Of a stretch of 64,000 bases of DNA, positions 22,955 to 33,780 are shown in pieces. Position numbers and translations under genes: made by a program. Below the pieces are notes generated by a model. That model did no database searches. It was not told the origin of the DNA and was given only the letters and a program-made list of their open reading frames with translations. The stretch comes from Tetraselmis striata. Its lineage: Eukaryota > Chlorophyta > Chlorodendrophyceae > Chlorodendrales > Chlorodendraceae. The stretch is from contig VCJN01002834.1 of assembly GCA_006384855.1 (NCBI GenBank), positions 186,001-250,000 on the forward strand, in the 5' to 3' direction. Every line of letters starts with the position of its first letter. Within the stretch, counting starts at the first letter, position 1.

Positions 22955-23907
22955 GCACACCCCTTCTCCCCGACAATTACCCTCCTTTGTACTTGGGTAT
23001 CTTCTTCAATTCCTCCAACCTACGTGTTTCAAGCTAGTTGACATGTTGTTACCTCCCCATGACAAGCCAAGCCTGAATCTCCAGGACTTCCGCAAGATGC
23101 CAGGGTGATGGCGTCCCTTACCCTAGTTAGTGATTTACAGACCAGAAGATCGTTGTGAAACAAACCCTCAGCCAGCAGCAGCCCCGGCCCCCCCAGACCC
23201 TCAAGAACCTGTGCTTGCCAACCCTCAAGCACACTCGCCACGCCGCATCCAACACAAGACCCAGGGTGGAGCTCGTCATTCTCCATCAGCAAGCAACGAC
23301 ACCCATGCAGCCGTAGGTGCCTCAAGCTTTCCACGGCTCATGATGTCATGTGATAGGCAGCTTTGTGGTTGTCCCTGTCCGAAGCCATGTGTGGCATATC
23401 CGGCAGCCGCCTGCCAGGGCCCCCCCTTCCCTCGCCGCCGCCCTCCTCCTCCACACAACTGTATGTAACTATTATTAAACCACCAAACATGCATATGATC
23501 AACTTCCTACCCCTTCGGCGGAATGGTCTACAGTCGACAGTTGTCGCTCTGCCTTTGACACCAGTGCTTGTGCAATTTGATTTCCTGCCATAACACTAAT
23601 AGGGGCGCGTTGTACTCATACAAACCCATGGTGGTTTACGCGGAAGTCATTCCATAGGCGCTGGTGCAAAACCACGTGCATGGGTGATGAGAAACGAGCG
23701 TTATTATGGATCTCTCAATCAATAAATCAATTGAAAAAGCCCGTGATATATACAAATCGGGGTCCGCAGGGCGCACGAGCCGGGCAACTTTCTTTTTATC
23801 TCCTGCAGCGAACCAGGACGCCATTCCAGGGCCAGACAATCCATCATTAACTTCTGATTAGCTAATTGGTCTTGTATTAAATATATGGAGCATACCATTG
23901 CCCGCAT

Positions 23908-23943
<36 letters not shown>

Positions 23944-24653
23944 TCTTTCGCATTTGCATTAACTACACGGGGTATGTTGATACTTAGAGTAAGATTGCAC
24001 AGCAGATACAGCTCTTGCTACTGATGCTAACGTATCAGAAGGTAGAACAGTACACGACTCATGCCAAGTTGCAGGACACCGCACTTGCTAGAGGTAGTCA
24101 CTGGCACTTTGTATATAGTCACCTGTATTGGGTCTGCACACACAATGCATAGCATAGGCAGGTAAAGACATAACATCATCATGCAAACAAACGAAACGTA
24201 CACACTGTCATAGCGGCGGTAGCTTTGTGACACGTATCATGACGACGGCAACAGTACTCGTGCGACTGCCATTTGTCAATCATCTCAAAACCAGGCAGTA
24301 GAAGAATGGCATTCGTTTTGTTTACAAGAGCGGTATGCCTGCGCATGCTAGAGGGATTGTCTCCCCTCGCTGGTGATCGACGGACCAATCGACTGCTGTG
24401 ATTGGGAAAGCCTTCGTGTAGTTGAGTGGGAAGGTGCTGCCACTGATGCCCAAGAGCTTGGAGCAACGTGCTGCGCTTGATCTTGTTGATCTTGATCTTG
24501 ATCAAGCAGCCGCGCTGAGCATTGCAGCCAGCATAGCGCTGCGGTGTCTGAAAGTAGTGAGAAGCTCTCAGGCATGGAGCAGAGAGGTGGTTTGTTTGTG
24601 TTGGTGGGAGGCTATGAGACTGGGACGGAGGGGCGGCGGGAAGATCGCGCAGA
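22955..24653. other. Intergenic region between convergent TCP11-like and tektin genes
   Basis: 3' flanks of two convergent genes. It contains a CA dinucleotide run at 23909-23942 and nothing else recognisable. Short frames here have no supporting motif. Confidence 0.5.
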
Positions 24654-27600
24654 TCAACGCTGGCCGGTGTATTGCTGGATGCCGCGCTCAAGCTCCTCGT
24701 TGGACTGCCGAGTCTTGCGCAGATCCTCCTCCAGGTGCGAGAGACGGCTCATGATGGACTCGCGCGTAGAGCTCTGACGGCTGGCACCGCTGCGGGAGGG
24801 CGCGATGGAGCCCGTGACAACAAAGGAGGCCTCACTGGGCGCACGGCTGGGGGAAGCGCGCCCATCCAGCATGAGCGCCTTGCTGTCCAGCGTCATGCAA
24901 ACATCCTTGTCGTTGATGTTGGCTTCCAGCTTGGCAATTGTCTGCTCCAGATTGCTGATTTTAGTGGCCAGCCCGGCTCGACGGTCCAACAGGCTGCTGC
25001 GCATCGCCTTCTGGTTTGTGAGCGTCTTCAGCAGGGCACTCTCCACCTCGTCCACTACCTGAGTGCCGAAGCAAAATGCACAGCTCATCTGCCAGACAGT
25101 ATGAGACAGTGCCGCAAATGGCTTGTGATGACAGTGCTGAACCATTTGCAGCTAAGCTTGGTTCTCAGCCAGAATTAGTACGGAGGTGTCCCATCTGATG
25201 TCAGCCTAAACTATTATCGCGCAGGGCCATGGGAGGGACACCAGCCGTCCCTGCCTAAGTGCTGCCCAGTGTGTCACCCCGGCATTGTAATCGTGATTCC
25301 CGTACACAATAGTACAGGCGCAGGGTCAGTGCTCAGTGTGTCATCCGGGTCGGGTCGCAAGACTTTGTAGTTAAGAGTATGAGGGTCACGATTATTAGGT
25401 AAGTGTGACATGATACTACTTCAAGAAGAAAAGTGGGTGCCCCTCTGTATGACTGATCGGTAATAATACAGGCTACAGGGTGGATGTGGAGAGCGGTTAA
25501 CACTGGGAGAGTTTTAATGCTCGAGCGCACGCGCCTTCTCGGGGTCAGGTCGCTGTGTGCGATGCATATACTGCTGCTTAGTCTTTGCCAGGGCATTCTC
25601 CAGCTCGCTCAGCTGGGCATCCAGAGAGCCATGCGACGCCTTCGCCTCCTCCAGCTCATACAGCAGCTCGGCATGCTGCTCCTGCAGCACGCTCTTCAGC
25701 TGCTGGGTTTCTGCCAGCTTGCCCATGGCGGAGATGTGCAAGCTGTTACGCATCTGCAAGGCGGGAGCAGACGACACGTTACAAGACATTTTTCTGCGTA
25801 ACAATGCCTAACTGACAGCAGCGCGCATTTCAGCCGGTTGCAGTCCAGCCAATGAAGGTGTGACTGCCGCACCGCCCGGTCGTTGTGCTGAATGTCCTGG
25901 CAAACATTGTGGATCGCCACCCGCAGGCGGCTTGAGTCATGCTGCCATTGGTTGGCAGTGCGGACCAGCTCCTCGGTGCTCTTGTGCCAGGTGTGGGGAT
26001 ACATAGTAGACTGCAGATTTGGCAGAACAAGTGGAAGTGGGCGCGCATACAAACCGCACAATCAGCTGAAATGAATAAAGTCGCAGAGCGCATGGGACAA
26101 GCGTGGGGAAATTATGCAGTAGGTAAGGGGGGGGGGGGGGGGGGAGGAGCGCGGTCTTGACTTGTCCGAATGCTCCCCTGCTCACAAGTGTGGAATGGGT
26201 GGGATGGCGAAGTCAAATTACAAACCTTGCGAATTGCCCCCTTGGCATTGATCATCTGGCTCTGGTCATCATTGAGAACTTGGGTGTCCACTGTCATGGC
26301 GCCATGCTTGTTGGAAAGGTCCATCTGTAGCGCAAGCTTCGACTCTCCGAGACGGCTGAGGTCCACCTCGGTGCTCTTCAGGCAGCGGTGCAACTTGTCC
26401 ACCGTGCTCTTCATCATTGTCGCATTGCTCTGCAGCTGCCCCTGGACATCATCGTTGACCATCTCTCGACTGGGGCGCATCGCTCGTGTCTGTGAAGCAA
26501 CGAAACACCACATGAGAGCACGTTGCAGGACCGACCAGATCATCACCCACAATCATTAATTGTTGCGACGCAAAGTGAATAACTATCGGACAAAGTGTTT
26601 ATACACAGCTGAGCCAAAGTATCGCAGCCACTCCCAAAACAATCATTTCCAGAAGACAGACAGACTACATGCATATTGCTAAAGCTTATCGTCCAGCTTG
26701 CAGTAGTACGGTTGACATGTGCTGATGGACTTTCTGGTTGTGCGGCTACAGCCCCCCCCGCCCAACAACCACATACACCCGCCCCACACCCTCAGTGCGC
26801 AGACATGCTGACAGCGTAGCCTGCAGTGCACACATTCATGCTTTCAAACACTGCACCGCAGGTAGATGATAGGGCTGCGCACCCGAAGCCGCTCATCATT
26901 GATCTGAATCTTCTTCTCAGCCTGTCTGATGAGCGCGAGCAGGCGCTTGCGATTACGCTCAAGAGAGGCAATTTCGGACTCCACCTTGTCCGCTGTCTGG
27001 CTCAGGAGGCTGGCCATCTGCTCCGTTTTGCCGAGCTTGGAGGAGAGCGCCTCGTTCAACATGTTGCTATCCTTCTGCAGCTGCTCTGTGGACATGTCCT
27101 GAAACGCAACACCATACAGATGCGAATCATTTAGAGGCAACCATGTTATAGAAACCAATCAGCGCGCGAAATAGCAACCCTCTTTCACAGGCGTATGTGT
27201 GTAACAATTTTATCATTGTCTCAGATGCCATTCTCTCTCCACACCCCACACTTACCTGGAGGTTCTTGGCGTGCATGCGGCTGGTATGTGACATGATCTT
27301 CGTGCGGTCTGCCAAGCATAGCTCGTCCACCGTCTGAGTGAACAAGCAAAGCGGCCCACATCAAGTTCTTGCCCTTGTCAGGTCAGAGACACCTACTTCC
27401 CGGGCATTTAGAAAGATCAAGCGCTGTCGGGTAAATTAGAAAGGAAGATCAATCTGGCATAGCTGACACGCTACATCCCAGACTCAGCGCCTGCGAGCTC
27501 AATAGTGCACAATATCGCCCTCCCCCCCCCCCCCCCCTCCTCCCCATTCACCCACCCATGCACCTCCGACCAACCTCCCCAAACCCTCCACCCTTGATGT

Positions 27601-28155
27601 AAACGCACAGGAATGCTATCTAGCAACGCGTGCTTTGATGTGCATGCAGCCGCCTGAAAGACCGATCCTGCTGTGTAGCTAGCCCTCATGCCTCCCTCAC
27701 AGCACACAATCCCTTGCTTGCACCGCGCAGGGATAGCTGTACTCACATTGTTCTTCCAGTCGTGGGCGTTGATAGTGTCTCCGCCCCTCCTGCCAGTCAA
27801 TGCTCGCTTGTTCTGCACCGTTATAGCGCGGAATTCAACTCAGCTTGAGATCCGAGCGTGGAGAGCAAGCAGCGATATCCGACAAGGGGCACCAGCTGAG
27901 CGCCGCTCTCAAGTGTCGTCACGTGCTGAGGGTAACGCAGTGTAGGTGTGACCAGCCAGACCAGCACACGCCTGGTCCAGCATTTAGCCTAAAACCATGT
28001 GGGCATCCAGCCGCGTCTATGCAGATACGTGGCGCGAAGATACGAAAACAGCGAGAGGCCAGTCCAGACCGTGACGGGGTTTTGTGCGGGGGCACGCGCA
28101 CCTGGACATTGATGCCGGCAGAGTCCTGGCCGTAACCGTACACGGAGGGCGGCAT
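24654..28155 (-). CDS. Tektin, axonemal coiled-coil filament protein
   Basis: Tektins are coiled-coil proteins that lie along the inner wall of ciliary doublet microtubules. Eight exons on the minus strand: 28155-28102, 27812-27747, 27333-27256, 27098-26883, 26489-26226, 26010-25813, 25753-25531, 25054-24654. Borders are GT-AG and the lengths sum to 1,500 nt, giving 499 aa. The order of motifs follows the family: an early Trp ('HDWKNN'), 'SRMHAKNLQ', four helical segments, 'SREMVNDDVQGQLQ', 'TWHKSTEELVRTANQWQHDSSRL', then the loop that normally holds the nonapeptide RPNVELCRD, and the final 'DEVESALLKTLTNQKAMRSSLLD...LEANINDKDVCMTLDS' segment. Here the nonapeptide reads RPDPEKALD across the exon 7/8 junction, so its Cys is lost. 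A Ser-rich tail of about 70 residues follows. The exon 7/8 junction is the only splice choice I had to weigh (phase 1, donor GTGCGC, acceptor TAG). Length slightly exceeds the usual 400-450 aa because of the tail. Confidence 0.8.
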
Positions 28156-28721
28156 GGCGGCGACTACACGAGAGAAGGTGGTATGTGCCGGGAAGGTTGG
28201 CTACCGCCGCGAATTGGCCGAGATGCCGAGATGCTTGGCCCGCCGGAAACGGGTTGGGTGTCGGAGTAGCCTTTCGGGTTCAGCCCACGTAGCCCTCAAC
28301 CCCCACGCCCGACGTGGGTGTACGGGATGGACGCAGGTAGCGCGCTTTTTTTGGTGCCAGAACACCCGCCGCTGATATCACCCGCGGATTCCCGAGCAGT
28401 GCGAGGCCTCACGACAGCTGGCTCGCCGTCACTGCAGCGACCAATCAAGCAGGGGCGAGGCCCGGATCCTACGAGCTTGAGTATGTTTAAAGCGCGTCTA
28501 ACGCCCACAGGTCGAGTGCTGAGTGGTGGGTACTATTACTTGCGGCCGGTGGCAGGGTACCACGGTGTCTGGCCGGCGACATGCGAGCGCCTGCGGATGC
28601 ATGCGCGCGACTGCTACTGGCGATGGGGGTGTTTAATGCGTGGCGCGCGCGCAGTGGCAATAGTGGTACGGTAGTGGTACCAGGGGTCTCCCCTGGTGGT
28701 AGTACGGAGAACAGGCTGCTT
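28156..28721. other. Region between the tektin start and the DNA transposon
   Basis: No gene recognised. It should include the tektin 5' UTR and promoter immediately right of 28155. It ends at the left target-site duplication of the transposon. Confidence 0.4.
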
Positions 28722-28795
28722 TTAGGCTGCATTTCATTTTCGGCCGTAACCGTAGTCGCAAATAATCGTACGGGTACTGAAATCCCGTAGGAACC
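28722..28795 (+). repeat. Left terminal inverted repeat with TTA duplication
   Basis: TTA (28722-28724), then GGCTGCAT; it matches the complement of 31345-31407 with a 3-4 bp gap near the tip and a small indel around 'CGTAGTCGCAAAT'. Confidence 0.8.
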
Positions 28796-29031
28796 GCAAA
28801 TTCGGCACGTTTACGGTTGCGGCCGGCACCGTGAAATTTGACATCCCATTATCTGCCGCAACCGCAGAGTCGGCGGCGATTCGTCTTTGAATATTTTGAA
28901 AAGAAAAGGCGCGGGTGGATGGGCAGCGCTGGTCAGATCTCCCCCCCTCTCCCGCCCCACCAGCACTGGGACGATCATCGTCCCGTGCGTATCCCAGCGC
29001 AGCCCGCTCGGGAAACTCAAACTGCCTCAAC

Positions 29032-29356
29032 ATGCCCATATACTCCAAGCTCGCGTTGGCCGATGGCCACCGTGTAATGGCTGCCATTGTGGCGGGCATT
29101 GCCGCCGTCGCGCTTGTGAAGAAACGGCGCGACAAGGCTCGCGCGCGTCAAGCTCTCGATGCCGAGCGCGGACGGGGACCTGCCCATGCTGCGACTACTC
29201 GGAGGAGGACTCGCGTTCGGTACGTCAGCGCGCAAGGAGGTGCCTCCCCCCGTAGGCGCCCGGAGTTCACGCAGTGGCATCTTGATTATGTCGACAACGC
29301 TGAGCATCTGGCGGGTGGCGAGGCCGAGATCTTGCCGGAGGAGTTCCGCAACAATT
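29032..29356 (+). CDS. Basic N-terminal exon, possible transposon ORF
   Basis: From ATG 29032 the frame encodes a hydrophobic helix ('MAAIVAGIAAVALVKKRRDKARARQAL') and an Arg-rich stretch, then 'FTQWHLDYVDNAEHLAGGEAEILPEEFRNN', and meets a possible GT donor at 29357. Its place inside inverted ends, its plus orientation and the pattern 'basic stretch, then acidic D/E..FRN' loosely resemble the start of Harbinger-type transposases. No catalytic residues are seen because the minisatellite follows directly. Assignment is by context and weak. Confidence 0.3.
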
Positions 29357-29433
29357 GTAATCCACTTTCCCTGCCCACATCATCAAATCTTGCCAAACCA
29401 CCGGATAGCTGCACCAGAGCAGCAGCATGCTCG

Positions 29434-30123
29434 CTCTTAAAACTGATAAAGATGCAGCAGGGCGGCAGCATGCTCGCTCTATAAAGAGATCCAGCTGCAG
29501 CAAGGCAACAACATGATCGTTGTATAAACTGATACAGCTCCATCAGGGCAGCAGCATGCTCGCTGTATGAACTGATACACGTGCAGCAGGGCAGCAGCAT
29601 GATCGCTCAAAAAAATGATACAGCTGCGGCAGGGCAGCAGCATGCTCGCTCTATAAACCGATCCAGCTGCAGCAAGGCAACAACATTATCGCTGCTGTAT
29701 AAACTGATACAGCTCCATCAGGGCAACAACATGATCGCTGTATAAACTGATACAGCTCCATCAGGGCAACAGCATGATCGTTGTTTAACCTGATACATGT
29801 GCCGCAGGGCAGCAGCATGATCGCTCAAAAAATGGTACAGCTGCGGCAGGGCAGCAGCATGCTCGCTCTATAAGCGGATCCAGCTGCAGCAAGGCAACAA
29901 CATGATGGATGTATAAACTGATACAGCTCCATCAGGGCAGCAACATGCTCGCTGTATTAACTGATACACGTGCAGCAGGGCAGCAGCACTATCGCTCAAA
30001 AAAATGATACAGCCGCGGCAGGGCAGCAGCATGCTCGCTCTATAAACGGATCCAGCTGCAGCAAGGCAGCAACATGATCGCTGTATAAAGTGATGCAGCT
30101 CCATCAGGGCAGCAGCATGCTCG
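29434..30123 (+). repeat. 43-bp minisatellite with four-monomer higher-order structure
   Basis: Sixteen monomers of about 43 bp. Four types are distinguishable by their centres: A (GGATCCAGCTGCAGCAAGGC), B (TGATACAGCTCCATCAGGGC), C (TGATACACGTGCAGCAGGGC) and D (AAAAAATGATACAGCTGCGG). The order read off is one divergent monomer, then ABCD, AB-B-CD, ABCD, AB, so the 172-bp block ABCD is itself repeated, once with an extra B. It lies inside the DNA transposon. Confidence 0.9.
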
Positions 30124-30310
30124 TTCTAAAATCTGATGCAACTGTAGGAGATACGCCGTGCCGTGATGCAGTAGGGACAGGACAGATGGACAAGAGGCAG
30201 CAATTTCAAATATATAGTAATGAGCGAGGGAGGGGTAGCATTTTTACAACGTGCGTGACATAACTACATTGACTTAAATGCAGCAGGGGCTGCAATAGCA
30301 GGCACGTCAT

Positions 30311-30341
30311 TAGCGTTACCAGCAGGCTGCTGGTAACGCTA
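30311..30341. other. 15-bp inverted repeat, single-base loop
   Basis: TAGCGTTACCAGCAG (30311-30325), one G, then CTGCTGGTAACGCTA (30327-30341): a near-perfect palindrome inside the DNA transposon. Confidence 0.85.
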
Positions 30342-30414
30342 TTGTTGGCCAAGTTCATGGACATACTTGTCGGCTCAGAAAGTAATTGCAATGCAAATGC
30401 GTGTTGTGGGGTAC

Positions 30415-30776
30415 CTGTGGGAAGCATTGCAGTTGCAGTTTGACCACTTCCAGGGCTGCAAGCCTTTCCTTTGCAGCTGCAGCTTTTTTCGCAGCCTCAG
30501 CTTGCTCTTTGATGTGGACTTGGCTTGTCAGTGACCCTTTCACTCCCAGCAAAGTGTTGGAGATGAAATGGTCTTTTGACGTCTTGTCCACCTCGTCATC
30601 CTCTGTAGGCGCTGGTGAGTCTTGGGCCTTGCCACCGGTAGCGGTGCTGGCAGCCACGCCGCCGCTCTTGCGCTTGGAGGGGCGCTCCTCGTCTTCCTCC
30701 TCGGCGTCAGCAGCCGCCTCATGGCGAGCTTTCTCGCGCTGAGCGGCGCGCCCTTACGGGCGGCCGTTGCCACCAA
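30415..30776 (-). CDS. Acidic, NLS-containing coiled-coil protein fragment (second transposon ORF)
   Basis: The minus-strand frame runs from about 30776 to a possible GT donor at 30414. It encodes 'AAQREKARHEAAADAEEEDEERPSKRKSGG', so acidic then a KRK nuclear-localisation-like patch, followed by 'KDHFISNTLLGVKGSLTSQVHIKEQAEAAKKAAAAKERLAALEVVKLQLQ', a clear amphipathic helix. PIF/Harbinger elements typically carry a second DNA-binding (Myb/SANT-like) protein encoded opposite or beside the transposase; this could be its tail, but no SANT domain is visible. A poly(G) tract (about 30865-30886) interrupts the frame upstream. Confidence 0.35.
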
Positions 30777-31342
30777 GTGGCTGGGAGCCAGGGCGGAGAC
30801 AGATCATCCAAGCCCGTAGCGCCCAGAAGCGGGGCTCGCGGCCGCGGCGGCGAGGGCGCGCCGGGGGGGGGGGGGGGGGGGGGGGTGTTGGCCATCGCGA
30901 AAAGTCGCTTGGGAGTGTTAGTTGCAGCCTTAGCACCCAACACGGCACGATGTGGGCGGACGACTGGCAGAGAAGCCAGGTCAGTGACGTTCGACCGCAC
31001 CTCCTCAGTCCTGTGAGTTCAAACGTTCAAACGAGCCCAGCATCAGCACGCCATGGCGCCCGGGCTGGTGCCGGGCCGAGCAGCAGCAAGCAGGCGCCGC
31101 CTGGCCGCTACGGCCCTTTGCGGCCGGCCTGTACATTGTGCTGAACATGTATACTCTGCGTAAAGTATTACTTCGATTTACGGCTCAGTGAACCATATTT
31201 AGGGCGGTCGTAAATATTGCGATATTTGCGACCAGCGAGGCCGGCCGCAAATCCTCGAGCCGCAAATCCGCCAGTTTACGGTTACGGCTCAATAATGCAA
31301 CTCCGTGTTAAGCGTTTGCGACTACTCGCGAGCCGCAACCGT

Positions 31343-31410
31343 AAATTCGTACCGGGTACCCGTACGATTATTTGCGGTTACGGCCGAAAATGAAATATGA
31401 TGCAGCCTTA
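31343..31410 (-). repeat. Right terminal inverted repeat with TTA duplication
   Basis: Complement of the left end; the tip GGCTGCAT reads from 31407 leftward, and TTA at 31408-31410 is the target duplication. Confidence 0.8.
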
Positions 31411-33087
31411 GGCGCCTTGCTGTGTTGATTTTCTTAGTCTGGGTTAAACTACTTCCATGAGCAGGCAGGTAGGCACTGGGCAGAGGGAGGCACAGCCAGT
31501 TTTGCCAAAGGACCAGTGTCGGTGAATTACATCGGCGCTGAGGCCTGGCAAGACAACCAGGATGGGAGTGGAGGGTGGGTGTTGCGCAAGCAACAGCAAA
31601 AGGGATGGACTGTGCCGAGTCCGTGTCCCGCCTAAATAGCCAGTGCTGTTGAAGGGTCTAGAGCTGCTGCCACCAACCCTCCGGTGCCGGGGATGCCGGC
31701 GGCCGACGTACAAATCGGCGAAGGAAGATTCCGGAAATTTCCGGAGCATCGTGGCGCCGATTGCACACGGCCGACTAGGGCTGGCACCGCTATAGGATTG
31801 GGGCATCACTCCGTTGTCGTTTTCTAACCTCAGTTAATACTTAACAACGAGAACTGCCCTTTTTGTATAATTCACTACAGTACGGTATAGCAGTAGTACG
31901 CGTTGCGCGCGCATCAGCACCACCAGTACAGGTACATGGTACTGGTAATCGCGCGAAGCGGAGAAGCCATACGCCACGCGCCGGCCCACCGTATTTTTCC
32001 GCCCCCGGGACAGGACTGGCAACAGTGAAACCCTCGCAGCGTCCCTACCACTACGGCCGTTTAGGCAGCGACCCAGTTACGGAAAGCCCTGAGTAAGCGA
32101 CCCTCCGCTATAGGCAACAAAGCAAATTGCCGAAGCATTCTACAAGACAAACTGATGACCCCCTGACCCCCGGCTTCTGGCTGGGTGTGGTAGGCAGGTG
32201 TGGCCGGTGGGGTTCCAGCACCGTGCACTGTGAGATTCAGATGTGACATACGGGTGACGAAGCACTACTATTAGCGACTATTATTCATTCTCTCTGCCGG
32301 TGTGCAGATGGCCAAGTCTGATGCGTGTGCTCGTGCCCACTCCACGTCTCATGTTACTGCTTTCACCCCGCAGTCGCTGTAGAGGACCTTGCTTGCTTTC
32401 TGATTGCCCTTTTTTGTGATTTCCGATTTCGCCTTCTGCTGCTAGCTCATGTAATTAATTATTTATCCGTGAAGGCTGCTGCTGGTGGCGGCACGTCCAT
32501 CCAGTTACGTGCGAGTACATCCGGCGTTATTGCCGGCGGGCGATAAATCCTTTTTGTAATCATTGTGATAGTCGTACTGGCGCGGTGACGTGTTACATGG
32601 CACTGACGTATAAGGTACGAGGTTATCCGTGTAGTACCGGGTAGTACGCGATATATTTATTAAGCCGGTACCGGGTATCTAGTACGAACCCGGGCGCAAT
32701 GACGAACCGTCCTGTGGATAACTACGACTAGCAGTACATGGGAGCGCGAATCGCAGCCGTACGTATTTGGTAACAGTGGGGAATTTTGTGCACATTATAG
32801 CTAGTACTGCTGAACGGGCATGCCAGCCGTCCGATCAAAGGTCATCAGATGGGCGGTTTGGCTGCCATGTTTTGCCAAAGGGTGCTCACCTTACATAAAT
32901 ATTCGCGAGGGGGGGAGGGGAGGGGGGCAGGCAGCGGTTTGCCGAAGAATGATTGAATTACAAAATTCGCGACAGCTGCCATCGGGGAATGTGGCCGGGG
33001 GGGGCGCCCCCCCCCCCCCCCCCCCCCCCCCCGCCGCCCGCCGCTCCCGCCGGGGGGGTGAGGGGGGCGGGGGGGGGCGGAGGGGGG
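31411..33087. other. Intergenic, repeat-rich
   Basis: No gene recognised. It includes the shared dispersed repeat at 31991-32155, a poly(C) tract at about 33008-33032, and G-rich runs before and after it (about 32911-32930, 33054-33087). Confidence 0.4.
31991..32155 (+). repeat. Dispersed repeat R2, copy 1
   Basis: Strong similarity to 53581-53745 in the same orientation. Shared blocks are TTTTTCC-GCCCCCGGGACAG, GGCCGTTTAGGCAGC, ACGGAAAGCCCTG and AGCAAATTGCCGAAGCATT. No coding potential is evident. Confidence 0.75.
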
Positions 33088-33182
33088 CTACTGCTTGTTC
33101 TTGCGTGCCTGGGGGACCCGCCGCTTCGACGACCTCGCCGCCTCCGCCTCCGCCTCCGACTCCGCGACCGTCAGTTTCTTAC

Positions 33183-33525
33183 CTCGGCGCTTCTTCACTG
33201 GCCTCTTCCGCTTCTTGTCGGCGTCCATCGGCGTCCTCGGCGTCCATCACATCGTCCTCCGAGACTGGCGCCGGCGGGCCGTTTCCGACGGCTGCTGGTA
33301 CTACTCCTGCTGCCGTCCCTGCTGTTGCTGCTGTTGCTGCCGCCCCTGCTGCTGCTGCTTGTTTTAAGGCGGCCTTGCGGCGCAACTTACCCGCACGCTT
33401 CAACGAGTGCCTACATTTCGGGAATTTCAGGAAGTGCCGCTCTCACGCCGTCCTTTCACTACTGCCCGTCACGATGCCCTGGCAGTGCTTGCATGTGTAC
33501 ACGCCATTCTTCGACACACTCGATA
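33183..33525 (-). pseudogene. BED-type zinc-finger protein remnant
   Basis: Reading leftward from about 33525, the frame gives 'NGVYTCKHCQGIVTGSSERTA', a TGA, then 'ERHFLKFPKCRHSLKRAGKLRRKAALK'. The C-x2-C ... H-x5-C spacing with 'H.LKFPKC' is that of a BED finger, typical of hAT-like transposases and their relatives. An Ala/Gly-rich linker and an acidic stretch ('SEDDVMDAEDADGRRQEAEEASEEAP') follow, ending at a possible GTAAGA donor near 33182. The in-frame TGA within the finger indicates decay. No transposase core was found nearby. Confidence 0.4.
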
Positions 33526-33702
33526 TCCATCCCTCTCCCGGCATGCCTGCTTCCGCGCGCGCGCGCGCGGGGGGGGGGGGGAGTTGAGAGTTGGGGTGGA
33601 TGTAGCCCACCACCGGCAGGGAGCACAGATGCTAGTGCGCGGCTGTCCGCGCTTGGTTCAGCGGTGAGCGGCGGTGACCGCCAGGCTACCCCGTACTTCA
33701 TG

Positions 33703-33780
33703 CGCGTGCATGGATGTGCAGCGTTGTATGTGCAGGGATGTGCACCGGATGTGCAGGGATGTGCATGGATGTGCAGCGAG
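33703..33780 (+). repeat. Short tandem repeat, GGATGTGCA-type unit
   Basis: Imperfect iterations of GGATGTGCAGC/GGATGTGCACC over about 80 bp. Confidence 0.7.

Larger units (their letters stand above)
28725..31407. mobile_element. PIF/Harbinger-like DNA transposon with intact ends
   Basis: The ends are long imperfect inverted repeats. The left end starts GGCTGCAT at 28725, and the complement of the right end starts GGCTGCATCAT at 31407. Both continue TTTCATTTTCGGCCGTAACCG, then GCAAATAATCGTACGGGTAC, for about 60 bp. The element is flanked by TTA on both sides (28722-28724 and 31408-31410). A 3-bp TTA/TAA duplication plus ends beginning GG is characteristic of PIF/Harbinger. Subterminal copies of TTTACGGTTGCGGC occur inside both ends. 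It contains two opposed coding segments and a minisatellite of 690 bp. The transposase catalytic region was not recognised, so it may be internally deleted and depend on relatives. Confidence 0.75.

Noticed and set aside
29286..30104. Cys/Leu/Ser-rich minus-strand frames over the minisatellite
   Set aside because: They arise from the 43-bp repeat (CAGCAG-rich) and shift frame with each monomer, because 43 is not a multiple of three.
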